Shown: piece after piece, positions 47,386 through 59,300 of the stretch
Layout: each line of letters opens with the position of its first letter
How positions within the stretch are numbered: the first letter of the stretch is position 1
Assembly (NCBI GenBank): GCA_001510575.1
Contig: LNGK01000002.1
Location: 1,724,144 to 1,788,143, forward strand
From: Knoxdaviesia capensis
Lineage: Eukaryota > Ascomycota > Sordariomycetes > Microascales > Gondwanamycetaceae
Direction: 5' to 3'
Length of the DNA stretch: 64,000 nucleotides
Made by a program: the position numbers and the translations under genes
Notes under the pieces: model-generated
What the model saw: the letters and a program-made list of their open reading frames with translations, nothing else
Database searches by the model: none
Told to the model about the DNA's origin: nothing

Positions 47386-49114
47386 TTACGGGGCAACCTT
47401 CTGGAGCCAGGGGCTGCTGATATCAGTGAAGAAGCTGGCGCCCTGGACCTTGGTGGGAGCACCGGCCATGGTAACGTTGCACTCGGTGATCCAGTTGCCC
47501 TGGGCCTCAATCTTGTCGGCGATGTACTTGGCGTAGTCCTTGAGCGCGCAGCTCTTGCCGGGGCCGTCCTGGCACGAGGGCACCGGGTACACGACCTCGT
47601 TGAGCAGGATGCGGACGTAGCTCTCGGTGGTGGCGGCGCGCTTGGCCTTGCGGGTGGGGCGGCGGCAGCTGGGAGCGGTCTCGGTCGGCTCGGCGGGGGC
47701 GCTGGTGGTGGTGGTGGTGGTCGACGGCTCCTCGGGCTTGGTGACCTTGCAGGTGAGGCGCTCGAAGGCGATGGTGCCGCGCATGGTGCCGTAGCGGGAG
47801 GCCGTGAACAGGCGGTCGGGGTCGCGCTTGTCGGCGGTCAGCTGCGGCTGCTCGTCATACACGCCCGACGCGGCCACCACCTCGTTGAGCTGGCCGTCGT
47901 TCAGGAAGGCCATCAGCAGGGTGGGCACCTTCATCTCCGAGCCGTCGGCACCGATGCCGGTCAGGCCGGGGCCCTTCTGGAACAGGCCCATCAGCGAGTC
48001 GAGGAAGGGCGTCATGATCTTGGGCGGCAGCTCGGTGCCGAGGCCGACTCCGTACCAGTAGCGCAGGTCCTGGGCGTACTCGTAGTCGAGCAGCTCCTCG
48101 TCGGTGAAGGTGCCGCACCACGGCGACAGGCGGCCGGTGATCTGGCTCTCGAAGCCGCACAGGTACGGCATCTGCGAGATGTCGTTGTCGGTGAAGGTGA
48201 AGTTGCCGGAAATCATCGACTGCATGCGCTCCTTGATGGGCGGCAGGTAGATGCTGTCCCAGGTGGTGGAATACTTGCCACCCGCCGCATCACTGAAGTT
48301 GGGGCACATGTCGGAGGGGCCCAGGCTGTTGCCGATAGCGCCGGCAAAGCCACGCGAGGTGACGGAGACAACGCTACCCTTAGTAGAGGCGAGGGTGCCG
48401 AGATATCCCTGAACGAACTTCTGGGCGGTCTGGATCACGCGGGTGTAGTTGTTGGACCACACCATGAAGTCGTCGCCGTCCTGGTAGAAGTCGGGGTAGC
48501 GGGTGCGCAGAGTGTAGCCCATGTCGTAGCTCTCCTTGCCTCCGGTGATACTCTCCATGGCGATTTGAATGCTGGGGTTGGTGAGGACCGGCTTCCACTC
48601 CTTCATGAACGACAGGCTGCCGGAGGCAGTGAACTCGCCCTCCTGGAACTGTAGGTGATCATAGAAAGGCCGGTGTTAGTTATGGTGGGCTCGAGGGGCG
48701 CATATCTACATTGATGTCCTGGACGATTCTACTCACGCGCTTGTGCATGTCAACCCAGCCGTTGTAAGCGCCATTGTCGGGGAAACGCGATCCGTGTCTC
48801 ACGACATAGGCGGCCTGGTCGACAACGCATCCCTCGGGAACGTCGGACGAGATTCCGTTGACGTTGGGGCCTAGGACGTACCATATTAGTTAGACCGGGA
48901 GAGAGAGGAAACACCCTGCCCATATGGGCAGACACAGAGACAGCAGCAACATACCGGCAGCCCACGGGCCGTTGGCGCCGAGGTGCAGAAGCGGCTCGGA
49001 AGCCGAGCCGCTGGACGGCAGGTTGATGACGTTGGTCGGGGCCAGGTAGGCGATGTCGGCGGCGTGGGCACCGGCGGCAACAGCCACGGTGGCAGCAATC
49101 ACGGAGTTCTTCAT
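47386..49114 (-). CDS. secreted histidine acid phosphatase (branch 2)
   Basis: Extracellular or periplasmic phosphomonoesterase of the histidine acid phosphatase/phytase superfamily. Three exons, read from the right: 49114-48955, 48870-48737 and 48648-47386, encoding 518 residues. Residues 1-18 form a signal peptide (Ala-rich core, cleavage after AHA). The nucleophile motif VVRHGSRFP has the active His at 79. Further family features are SNNYTRVIQTAQKFVQGYLG and several Cys likely to pair. NYT, NFS, NFT and NVT sequons suit a glycoprotein. The usual HD proton-donor pair seems to be Asn-Asp (LNDGQL, N348 D349). A Thr/Pro-rich segment with six consecutive Thr (about residues 405-415) may be O-glycosylated. 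Too divergent for me to call phytase or PHO5. It is divergent from the LrgB-like gene. A 28-bp TA repeat lies about 200 bp upstream. Confidence 0.88.
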
Positions 49115-49312
49115 GGCTTAGACGGTGGAGGTGATGGGGGGGGGAAGCCTAGGGAGACAAAGGGGCAAAATAAATTGACTCGAGTCTGAAGAGAAGGGCA
49201 GAACAGTGGTGAAGCTGGTCGGAGAGGAGGCGCTGGTCGGTGAGGCGTGCAGCGTGAAGCGTGAAAGGCTCTGAGGCACAGATCAGACCTGCCATTGACG
49301 GGAATGGGAGGC

Positions 49313-49340
49313 TATATATATATATATATATATATATATA
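49313..49340. repeat. (TA)n repeat in phosphatase promoter
   Basis: Fourteen TA units, continuing into CTGTATACATATATAC, 200-230 bp upstream of the phosphatase start. It may serve as an extended TATA region. Confidence 0.85.
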
Positions 49341-49940
49341 CTGTATACATATATACATCAGACCGGCGTGTAGATCGCCCATACAACTACCAATCAGTGC
49401 ATCCCCACGACCCTGATGGCAGGTGGTAAGCCATGAACGTCAACACGCCGTCTTCTAGAAGCCATACCAAGAGCGACCGTTAGCTTCCCGATTGGGATAC
49501 CGAGACGACGAGTGGTAAAGCTTGGATGGACCAGGGGGCCGGTGATCTCGCGGTTGGGTTGGCAGCACTCGGTTACGGAGCAGTGTAGCAGTACAGTAGA
49601 TGTTGAGGAGACATATGCATTATATTGGGGAGAAAGGGCAAATCCTTGAACGGGAGTGGCTCCCTGCTGCAATGTTGCTCTGCCGTGGTGTCTCTCTGTC
49701 GTTTTGATAGGCATGTCATGCCTTGGTGGTCCGCACAATGGTGAGGGTGAGCACGACGGGCCTGCACCTGCACCGCACGTGGCCGGAGGAGTGGCATCTG
49801 ATTCGGTGCGGACGGAGGCAGCGAACAATTGGAAATATCCCGGCTTTCGCGGTGATCGACAGGACGCCCCGGTTGCCATGCCATGGGCTCGGAAATCAGC
49901 GTGGCTGCTGCACCCCGGCATTGGACCCCACCACGAGTGT

Positions 49941-49968
49941 GTACTGTACAGTACTGTACAGTACTGTA
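49941..49968. repeat. tandem palindromic 10-mer GTACTGTACA
   Basis: Two exact units plus most of a third (GTACTGTA), followed by a degenerate GTGCAGTACA. The core TACTGTACAGTA is its own reverse complement. Confidence 0.85.
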
Positions 49969-50763
49969 TTGTGCAGTACACGAGACAAGCGATGACGAGA
50001 TACTGACTCGCTGACATGTTTCCTGTCCTCGACTTTCTTCGTGACTCTATCACGCTTAATTAGACTTCCGTCGTTAGTCGGCCGAACGGGGCAAGCAGCC
50101 TAAGAAGACAAGCAACACACTCCCGATACAGACCGAGAAACGGCCAGGGACTAAGCCTAAAAAGAAGAAAGACAGAAAACAGACAACCCCAGCCGAACAC
50201 TGCTTGGAGAGATCGTGGGGCCAAGCGTGCGAACAGACCCTTTTTGTGATGACTGGGCAGGGGTAAGCACAATGCATCCGACCCAGCGAGGACCTCGGTC
50301 GGCGACGAAGACGTGTCCCGGGCTGGGATCGATAAGTGGAAGTGGAGGAAGTGGCATACGAATCGTGTTCGGTAGCCCATCGCGACAATCGTAGCGGTAG
50401 CGATACAGTGGGGATGTGGAATATCGACTTACAGTAACATGCATGCACGCACGTGTGAACCAGCAAACATCCAGGCACCGCACAAGACGAACAATACTGA
50501 ACAGTTCATCGTAACCACCGGATGCTTGAACTGTATATTTCCCTACAGCTTACCAGCTTGCTTCTTGCGTTCCGTCGCCCTCTATCACCGCCATCACGGG
50601 CACTCACAGCCCGGATATCACGCACGGGGGGAGCCAGACAAACGAACGAACGACATACACGCCAATTGCCAGGAGAAGGAGGAAATTTCTCTCGGTCTAC
50701 GGGTACCGCTGCTCGTTCCGGCTGCCGGCCGGTTGGGGTCCCACGTGGGCGGCCTCCGGCAAT

Positions 50764-50836
50764 GTTAGGGTTAGAATATGATTTGGATTTATGACAGATT
50801 AGGGTTGAGGCTAGGGTCTGTTAGGGGTAGGGTTGG
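50764..50836 (+). promoter_or_regulatory. cluster of degenerate telomere-like boxes
   Basis: GTTAGGGTTAG at 50764, ATTAGGGTTG at 50798, CTAGGGT at 50811 and TTAGGGGTAGGGTTGG at 50821, all in the same orientation within 73 bp and about 520-590 bp before the LrgB-like gene. This is the densest such group in the window. Confidence 0.6.
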
Positions 50837-51313
50837 CCGTCTGAGGTTCTCGTCCACTTTTGTGAGTCAGGTGCTTCGTGAACCTTATATATGCAGACTC
50901 AGGCATATGGTACCTTTTCAACGGTATTTGTCGGGGGGGTTTTTTTTTGTTCTTTTTTTTTTTTTTTTGGCAAGGTCCGGCATCGGCTTGGTGCGATTGA
51001 ACTTTCACGGCGGGCTCCGGGTATTTGCGGGACAATCCCGGAATGACTACAACATTCTCTTCTAATTTTTAACTGTTTTTCTCCGGTCGTCCAGAACTTG
51101 GGCCGAAGTGGTCATGTGTCGTCATTCCAGCTGCGTTGCATTCGCGATATCCTTGTGAAACCACTTCGCATCGTGACATCACGAGATGAACTGGCATCTT
51201 TGATTGATTTTCCCATTCCCGTTTGAGCCGTCGTCCATTCTTCCCAAGCACTCTCTTATCTCTACCAATTCAATTCACTGTCGACTTTTTGCCTGTGTTC
51301 CCAGCGCCGCTAT

Positions 51314-51325
51314 CTAACCCTAACC
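51314..51325 (-). promoter_or_regulatory. telobox CTAACCCTAACC before LrgB-like gene
   Basis: Two telomere-type units in reverse orientation, ending 27 bp before the ATG, so probably inside the leader or core promoter. Confidence 0.5.
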
Positions 51326-51352
51326 TCCGATCAACCCCCCGCTTTCGGCATC

Positions 51353-53464
51353 ATGGCCCGGGCCGACGCGCCGACCATTCCCGGCAGCCAACTTGTGGCC
51401 GATGCCGTCGAAGCCGCCGTGCTCGTACGTTCTGACGCCACCGTCCCCCTTGAGAATCCTCTGCAGATCTTGAGTGACTAACCCCCGATCCAGGTGGCCC
51501 GCGAATCCGGGCCGGCCTTCGTCGAGTCGTGCGTGTACGTGCCGCTCGGCATCTGCGCCTTTCTCGCCGTGTGCTTCGCCGTGGATTGTGTGTTCGTCAA
51601 GCTGTCCGTGCTGTTCCCCGCGTCGGTGGCCGGCTTGGTGCTGCTCTTCGTCGGCCTGCTGGCCGCCGAGCGCGTGCTGGGGCCGCAACGGCTGCGCCAG
51701 GTTGTGGCGGTTGTCGATATTCCGGTACGCGATGCCCGACGGTGCTTTCTGTGTGTCTCTATGCTGATGTCGTGCAATTGAAATGAAATAAAAAATCTAG
51801 GCGGGCTGGTGTCTTCGCTGGATGAGCGTGCTCTTCATGCCCTCTTTCGTCCTGCTACCCCTAAACCCGTCCATTGGTATCGTCGAGGTGGCCAAGATGA
51901 TTGGCGTATTCAGTGAGTCACACACACCTCGGACCGTCGCACAAGAGCCGACCCGCGTATTCTACTGACTTACACGCCGTCCCACAGCCATTGGCTTCGT
52001 GGTCATGATGGTTTCAACCGCGTACCTCACCCGCGGCATCCAGAAACTCACCCACTCGTCGAAGCGGGCGGTTGCCGAACGCGCGGATGAACTCAACGCC
52101 TCCGACGCCGACAACATCCCGCTCGCCCACCTACGCCCCGATGCCGCACCCACCCCCGCCACCGACGGCAGCCGGTCGGCCGCGATCTCGGCCGCCCCGT
52201 CGTCGGTGGCGCTGGACTCGCTCGCTCCGCCCGCCCACGCCGTGCCGGCGCGTGTAGCGACCAACCCGCGGCCGGCGCAGCAGATTTTCGAGCTGGGCGC
52301 GGAAGACGCCGACCGAGACGCCGCCCGGCCGGGGGGCAACGACGAGGACGACGGCGACCGCTCCGACACGCAGATTGCGCCGGTGCGCTCGCGCCTGCCG
52401 ACGCAGGCGCCGCCGCCGCCAACGCGCCCGCAGCAGTGGGCCGCCCACATCGCCCGGCACCGCAGTCTGGCGGTGTACACGACCGTGTTCGTCGCCGTCG
52501 GCCTGCCGGTGTACTACGCAGCCGACTACGCCATGCCGATGCAGCTGAGCCTGACCGTGCTCGCGTACTTCGGCGCCCTGCTCGTGCCAGCCCGGCTCCG
52601 GCGGTTCCTGCACCCGGTGCTGGTGGCGTCGCTGGCCACCGTGCTCGCGATCTGGGTGCTCGCCGAAACCAAGCACGACAAGCTCCAGGACGGCCTGCGG
52701 GCCTACCGCACCCGCGCGACCTACTCGCTGCTGCTGCGCGGCCGCGCTGCCGGCAAGCTGCCGGGCGCGGCCGACGTGCTGGGCGCGGTGCTGGACGCGA
52801 GTATCATGGCGCTGGCGTTGCCGATGTTCCAGTACCGGCGCGAGCTGCGCGCGCACTTCGCGGCGATTATCGTGCCGAACGTGGCGATCTCCATCGGCAC
52901 GCTGTTCGCCTACCCGGCCGTGTGCTCGGCCATCGGCATTGCGGCGCCGCGCGGCCTGGCGTTCGCCTCGCGCAGCTTGACGCTGGCGCTGGCCATCCCG
53001 GCCACGCAGAACCTCGGCGGCGATGTGAACACCGCGGCCGCGCTCGCGCTGATGAGCGGCATCGTCGGGGCGCTGGTCGGTGGCCGCATGCTGGCGTGGA
53101 TGCGCATACCCGAAGGTACGTGCCCATGGGCCCGGGGCCCGGGGCCCGGGGCCGGGTTACTTCCACCCGGACACGGGTGTCTGGAAGCCCAAGCATTTGA
53201 GCCTATTCCTTCACGTGTGCTCCTTGGTTTGCTGAGCAACCTTGGCTAACCAATTCTTATCTTCTCCGTCTAGATGACTATGTCACACGCGGTGTGACTC
53301 TCGGCGCAAACTCGTCGGCCATTGCTACTGCACTGCTGCTCCTAACCGATCCCAGAGCAGCCGCGCTGTCGAGTCTGTCAATGAGCCTGTTTGGCACAAT
53401 AACAGTGCTATTTACGTCCATTCCCGCGATTGCCAATGTCATCCGGTCACTCGCTGGTGTATAG
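51353..53464 (+). CDS. LrgB-like membrane protein with LrgA-like N-terminal half
   Basis: Polytopic membrane protein of the LrgB/CidB family (plant relative PLGG1, the plastid glycolate/glycerate transporter); its role in fungi is not established. Five exons encode 577 residues: 51353-51424, 51494-51724, 51801-51912, 51988-53115 and 53274-53464. The N-terminal half (about 30-165) has four hydrophobic segments and LNPSIGIVEVAKMIGVF, like LrgA. A long hydrophilic Ala/Pro/Asp-rich linker covers about 160-305. The C-terminal half (310-577) is LrgB, with LPMFQYRRELRAHF, FASRSLTLALAIPATQNLGG and the conserved ending DDYVTRGVTLGANSSAIATALLL. Intron 4 carries a GGGGCCC palindrome array. The final exon restores the conserved C-terminus, which supports the splice. 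Cellular location is uncertain: mitochondrial inner membrane or another membrane. Confidence 0.9.
53128..53156. repeat. GGGGCCC palindromic repeat in LrgB-like intron 4
   Basis: Three to four overlapping GGGCCC palindromes separated by single G residues, starting 12 bases after the 5' splice site of intron 4 (53116-53273). It would fold into a very stable hairpin in RNA. Confidence 0.85.
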
Positions 53465-53473
53465 GAACACCCA

Positions 53474-53492
53474 GTTAGGGTTACTAGGGTTA
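53474..53492 (+). promoter_or_regulatory. double telomere-like box after LrgB-like gene
   Basis: GTTAGGGTTA followed by CTAGGGTTA, 10 bp after the stop codon, so in the 3' untranslated region or just beyond it. Confidence 0.45.
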
Positions 53493-54130
53493 CATTGCGT
53501 ACGCAGTGTCTGTCTGCTCATCGTCCATGTCTCGTCTGCGAGCCTCTGCCGGTATCATTTCCTGTTCTCTTTGGATACCTGTTTCCCGAAATGATGTATT
53601 TACATGCGGAATGCAGATGTTTCGAGCTTGTCTCCCATTGTCTTCTCTCCCGCTGGTGACTTTTTGCGGAGGGGAGCCACGTCCCAGCTTCATACACACG
53701 GGCTCGGTCTAGGGTTTTGAGAACAAACAAGACACAAATCTCGAGGTTTTGCATGCCACGGACTGGGGCATTTTTCGATCTGACCGGAGGTTTCCAACCC
53801 GTGTTTCTGGGATTCTGGAGCTAAAAAGTTCCCCGTTATCACGCGGACCAAGTTTTCCCTCTCGGGTGTATAATATGGTGGGTGGGTGGGTAGCAGTGCA
53901 GATATGCTCTCTGCATCACTAAACGGAGAAGCAAACGCCCGTGAGGCAAGTTGGGGCAACCAACAGACCTGCAAGAAATGGGCAATATCGATTGGTTCAT
54001 GATTAGGGCATGTAGTCGCACCGCCTCTCAAACCTTGCTGCTGTATTGGCCCGAGCGGAGAAGTGCTATATGCACTACCACCCCCTCACCAGATCCGTTT
54101 TTGCCTCCCGCGGTCTGTCGACTGGACATC

Positions 54131-54144
54131 TGTACTGTACAGTA
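54131..54144. repeat. TACTGTACAGTA palindrome
   Basis: TGTACTGTACAGTA contains the full 12-base self-complementary core that also occurs at 49.94 kb. Related shorter forms lie at 12.73, 20.59, 25.23 and 58.72 kb. Confidence 0.6.
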
Positions 54145-57100
54145 GAGACACGCAAACAAACCAGACAGGACACCCAGGGTGTATGCGGAGCAGACGAAAA
54201 CCTCGGAGACCGGTCCCCCCTCTTGAAGTGTGTGGGCCTAGACCAGCAGAGGACGACATTGCTGCTCCAGACCACCCACTTCCACTGTTGTCTTTTACCC
54301 TATTCCTCTCTCTCTCTCTCTCTCTCTCCCTCTGCTGGAAAAGAGGGAGAACTGGCCTGCCAGGGTTGCCGTTCCTCATGCATTTTCTTTGCAACCATGA
54401 TGCCACGAAGTCTCTCGACTCCAAGGGCACACACAAGTCGAATCAAGAAGAGGTAGGGATAGACAAGCAGGCAAACAGTCAACTGAACTGAACCACAGAT
54501 GACAAGAGGTTGTGAGACACCCAGAAACACATCCGCCCTCTCCCTAAGCTGGAACAGAAAGAAAGATTCCAGCTCAGCTTGCTGAATGTCCGTCCCCTTG
54601 TCTCTGTTCATCCCATCCCCCTCCCCTTATCAGAATGAGCTGTTGGGTCTTCTAGTGTGCAGGCGGTGGTGGGACTTTGCTCATCACTTTCGACCAGGAT
54701 GGAGGGCCAGTGGTAGTTGGTCAAATAGTTCTCGTCCTTCCGTTTGTCGGGCTCTTCTGTCCCCCTTAAGATCGGCCACTTATATATCGCAAAGTACTTG
54801 CTAGTTCCCATGGCAGTAATGGCTGTACAGAATCCCTGTTTGTACGTATGGTGGAGGGAACGGCGGGTGGCACAGAGAGGGCTTTGTGTGTGCTGTATAA
54901 GCCAGGGGTGGATCGATATTACTATTATTTGATCTTCATGCCGTGCACACATCTTGGCTTGATTGGCTGCTATGACTGACTGGCCCTCCCGTAGATATAT
55001 CCGACATGTGTTAAGTATCTGACAGCTTTTTGTGTGTGAGATTTGCTGCTATATTCGTAGGAGTACCACAATGAACGCAAGAAAAATAATTTCAAGTGGT
55101 TGGGGAGGGCAAACACGCGCCGAACAGGGCTCTAGACGGCCAATGCTCCCAGATCTTCGTCCCTGGTTTGCTCAATTGAGTGATGTGCCCTGTTCCCGGA
55201 CCAAGAAAAAAAAAAAAGCGGCGCGGGGACACGAGCACATATGTTGGGTGGACTTGCCCATGCACGCCTTTTACCATTACCTCTGCTGCTAACTTTTTAT
55301 ATAGCCCGTAGAGGACGTAAAGTGACCAGAGCTCCAGACAGCTGAGCTCGATCTTGCCCTTCGAAGAATATCTGTGACATACATATATGGCAGTTGGAAT
55401 AACGGGGATTGTATATTAGCCACTTGGACATGAATCTGACTGGCATTGGCTTTCGTTTTCACGTGAAGGTACTTTGGAGGGCGTCCTGACAGGGAGTCGT
55501 GATGATTTGCGTCGATGATGAGGGACGGGCTAAGAAAAGGACTACATGGTGTAAAAAACGGACTCTCCACGCCGTATGAGGCGGGAAAGCGAGACGCCGC
55601 TGTGGAAAAATAACAAGAAAAAAAAGATGCAAATAGCCTGCTGTATGGTACTTATACCGTCCCCATAATATTCTGTGCCCCCTCCATCAAGAGGAGAGAT
55701 GTTTGAGAAGCAAAAGTTCGATTCCGGGTGGGTATATGGTCTATTAACAACCAGAATCTGCAAGGTATCGGGCCCTTTGGTTAAGCCCGCAGATACGGAG
55801 TAGTTAGTTATCTTGGGAATCTTACTCCGAGTCTTGGTGGCTAGCCATCCGGGAGGAGGGGCGGGAATCACCCAAATGCGCAAGAAGGGACATGAGAAGG
55901 GGGGGAGACATAATATCATAGAGAAGCAATGGTAGGGGGCGTTTGCATCGAGCACTGAGAGAAAAGAGATCATCAAAAAGAAAACTCTTACCCTCGTCCG
56001 GACCCTCTGCTCTTTTAGGAAACAAGAAGATATCATGTTTGATGTGACCCCCCCCGGAGGTGTGGCGGCGGCGGTGGTATTAATTCATACTCGTATATAT
56101 CGAACAGTCATACTCACAGAAAGCCTCCAATCTCGCATAGCTCTCTGCTCCTGCAGTGCGAGATGACGCCGAGCTGGAATCTGCAGAGAGCCTGGTGAAT
56201 GTGATAACACAGCCTGCACGATGCAGAGTGAGTGAGGGATAAACCAACACACTTGGCCACCACAATTCACATTTTTGCTCCTCACTGTGGGGGGGGACGG
56301 GGAACAAAGAAACGTAAATCCGATATCTTCCTCTCTGGATCTGCATCCGACTTACCCCGGCCATTGGATACCAGAAATCTACCAGACAAGGCCAGATGCA
56401 AGAGCATTACGAAACACGTTGCCCGATTGCAGAAGACCAAAATGTGATGTGTCTGATTACTGTCATGAAGAAACCCCGCTAGTACTTAAAAAAAACAAAG
56501 CAGCCCAGAGAGTCTGGATCTTGGCTGCTGGCCGTTCTCGTGGTTGGATGGGGAAGAGGGAGGGGGAAGGGGGGGGACGTCGTGTTTAGGTGAACCATCT
56601 CCGGGGCCGTGAAAGTGGCGACGTGTCGTTATCTGTGGTGCCAGACTGACGATGATTATTTTCCTAACCAGCCACCCCCCAATAACAAGCATATGACCAC
56701 CACCACCCCTGCAACATATGTGCAGTACTGTGGGAAATATGGCCTGAACGGTGTTTGATTGTTTGTTTGACACCTCTACCGTCGTTGTTGGTGGCGGCTG
56801 TTGGAAATCAAGAGAGCGTGGGATGGCGCAGGCTGCTAGCTCGTAAATCCCAACGGTGAAGACGCCGTTGTGCGGTGAGCTGGACTTATAAGCGAGAAAT
56901 TATATGTAAACCTGTCGACTGTCAGTGATGCATTGACGATGGGAAGGAAAAAGGAAGTATCGTGTGTCCCGTATAAAAATTCCCGTCCTGCATGGCCCGG
57001 TCCCATGAGTTAGTTCCTCAACGAGGATAACCAGAACCCACACGCGCATCCACCAAAAATGTCGGGTCCGGCATGCAGAAAAGAACATCAAAAATTTATC

Positions 57101-59300
57101 GGGTCCAACGATTTGGGGTTTCTGCATTTGTGTAAAGGAAAGAAGAACAAAAAAACTGGACCAATCCACCAGACTGCATCACTAGTTGAAGGAACAAGAA
57201 AATGCAACGGGCGGCGTGTGTCCACGGCCGCCAGGCTTCAACTTTGACAGGAGCGAATCTATTGACTCCAAGGACAGGCCAATCTGATCAAGAAACTGTC
57301 TCCGGGACTGGCGTAGACATTGAAGTCAGCCCGGCTTCGGGGGATCTTCCGACCATTAATCAGTCTTTGATAACGACGGGGGAAAGCAAAGGACAGAGAT
57401 CTGCGCAGGGCCTGGGCTTTCTCAGTTGGACTGGGCAGAGGATTTGGGCGGGCATCCACCCGACTAACCTCAAGAAGGAGGGAAAACGCTGTTCTTGGCC
57501 ACCAGAGTAGGGAGAGGTGGTCTGCGGTCCGGGAGGACCAACCACGACAAGCCCTGGGATGATGGCCCGGGATCGAGGAATGGCGCGAATCTTCCTCGAT
57601 ACTTGGCCCAGCATGAGAGGAAACTGGGTTTGGGTACTTCCTGGGTGTGTGTGTGTGTTCGGAGTTTGTAACGTGGTTGAGGGATTCCTGCCTTAGCTTG
57701 CCCCCCCGTGGGTATTCTTAGTTGGACAGCCTAGACACGATTGATACTAGGTGGAGAATCTCGTCTAAATCGTCGATGGGGGTTTTTCCTGTATTCGGCT
57801 TCACCGGCCGCCGGGAAGAGGGGAGGTCAAATGAAGCATCACGGAGTATCGGATAGTAGCTGTTTCACAGACAGTAAACAAATACGCGGGAGCCGAGATA
57901 GGTGCGCAAACCCTCAGGGACGCAGAGTATACAGAGTGTCTTGGGATGTTATGAGAGCTATGAGAAAGGTATGGACGGATGAGACATTGGTGATGTGCTG
58001 GAGAGGGTGAGAGCAAGAGAAGAAATCGAAAATGAAAGAAGTGCTTTAGGACTTAGGGTTTCTATTCAGGCTTGCCCTCAATAGATGAAGTCACATGAAG
58101 CCTCGTTGGATGCGGAAGGAACGGCAAGCAATGCTCTTTCCATCTTCAATTGAAGATGCTCCTTCCTCCGTTCTACTGGCTGGAGTTGGAGCTAGACGGC
58201 AGTGGCGGCTCCGGTATTTCGGGGTTCCCGGGCCGGAAGGGGCAGTCGGAGGCCAAACAACGCCCAGCACGGCCAAAGGTATCAGACCGCAGCAAATGGC
58301 TGGCACGGGAACATCGGCCACCATCACCAATCCCACTAGCCCCGTTATAGCGGTAGCATCACCAACCACGGCTACAAATAGCACAAGACAAGTGACACTT
58401 GAGCAGGAAATCTCCTAAAACGTGGCTGAATTGACATGAACTAAAAGCCCTGTTCGAGATAGCCGAAGCCCTGAACGTCGCTTGCCTCCCTTACGCCAAA
58501 TAGTCAGCTGGGAGCTAAAAGGACGCTGGCATCATTCCATCCGCGTTAAATGAAGCAAATGGACGTTGCTTAAACCCTTCTGGTCTTGGAGATAGCCTCA
58601 ACTCGTCGCTGGGCGGCGGCCTCCACCGGCCCTATCTCGTGGCCCTTGCTGCCGTTTTATATCTCTTGGGGGTCGGCCGACTTTACCCTGAGCTTCGAGG
58701 CCGGTCGCTAAGTGGTGTATACTGTACTGTATTGGCATCCCCGTACCAGGCAAAGTTCATTTACCGTTGACAGTCATCTGCCACGGCATTGGAGACTACT
58801 GGTCTCGGTGATAGTGACTGCCCGGCTTGCCTTAACCAGCCTGGATAGGCGCAAAGCGTGTGTTTGTATGCACATACCGGACGGTATGCTGGTCGTTGAC
58901 TACAGCACTGTACTGGAGGTCTAACACCGACTTGAACTTCAACAGGTACTGTCCGGTACATCCAACTCGGTGGCATAGCGCTAGGAGCTGTAAGCAAGGT
59001 GACAACATCACTGCTCCCCGGGCCCATGTCCTTGTCCGTGCCTGCTGTGCTCCTCAGACGGTGGATCTCCGATCCTGGGATGGATCTCAAACACCGTGAC
59101 AACACGAACACCAACATATGGAGTAACATTATGTCCAAATTTCCTGTTTATACTGGTACCGATACACTAAACCATAAGCTAGAAGCTAGGTGGGAAACTT
59201 AGAGTAGTGTCTCGCCGGGGCTTTTCCGGGTCCCCTAGATGCTCTATCAGAACTTTCTTTCTTACTGCCTTCATCCTTGGGTCTACCTAGCCGCTCATGA

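Larger units (their letters stand above)
49115..51352. promoter_or_regulatory. phosphatase/LrgB-like divergent intergenic region
   Basis: 2.2 kb between two outward-facing genes. It holds a TA repeat, tandem TACTGTACAG units, a poly-T tract near 50940-50968, a run of telomere-like boxes at 50764-50836 and a further pair just before the right-hand gene. The frames at 49394-50053 and 50060-50483 are not supported as genes. Confidence 0.65.
53465..59300. other. intergenic desert right of LrgB-like gene
   Basis: 5.8 kb without a supported gene. Just after the stop codon there is a double telomere-like box (53474-53492). Elsewhere there are a short CT repeat near 54306, a TGTACTGTACAGTA site at 54131, a poly-A at 55205, and a G-rich run near 56563. 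Open frames at 57202-57510 and at 58091-58418 (both strands) are short and match nothing I know; the minus-strand frame at 58091-58384 has a hydrophobic start but no other support. Confidence 0.55.

Noticed and set aside
52436..53200. 254-codon Arg/Gly-rich frame within the LrgB-like gene
   Set aside because: Out-of-frame reading of GC-rich coding DNA.
55700..55735. Possible tRNA B-box (GTTCGATTCC)
   Set aside because: No matching T-arm stem, A-box or acceptor stem could be paired around it.
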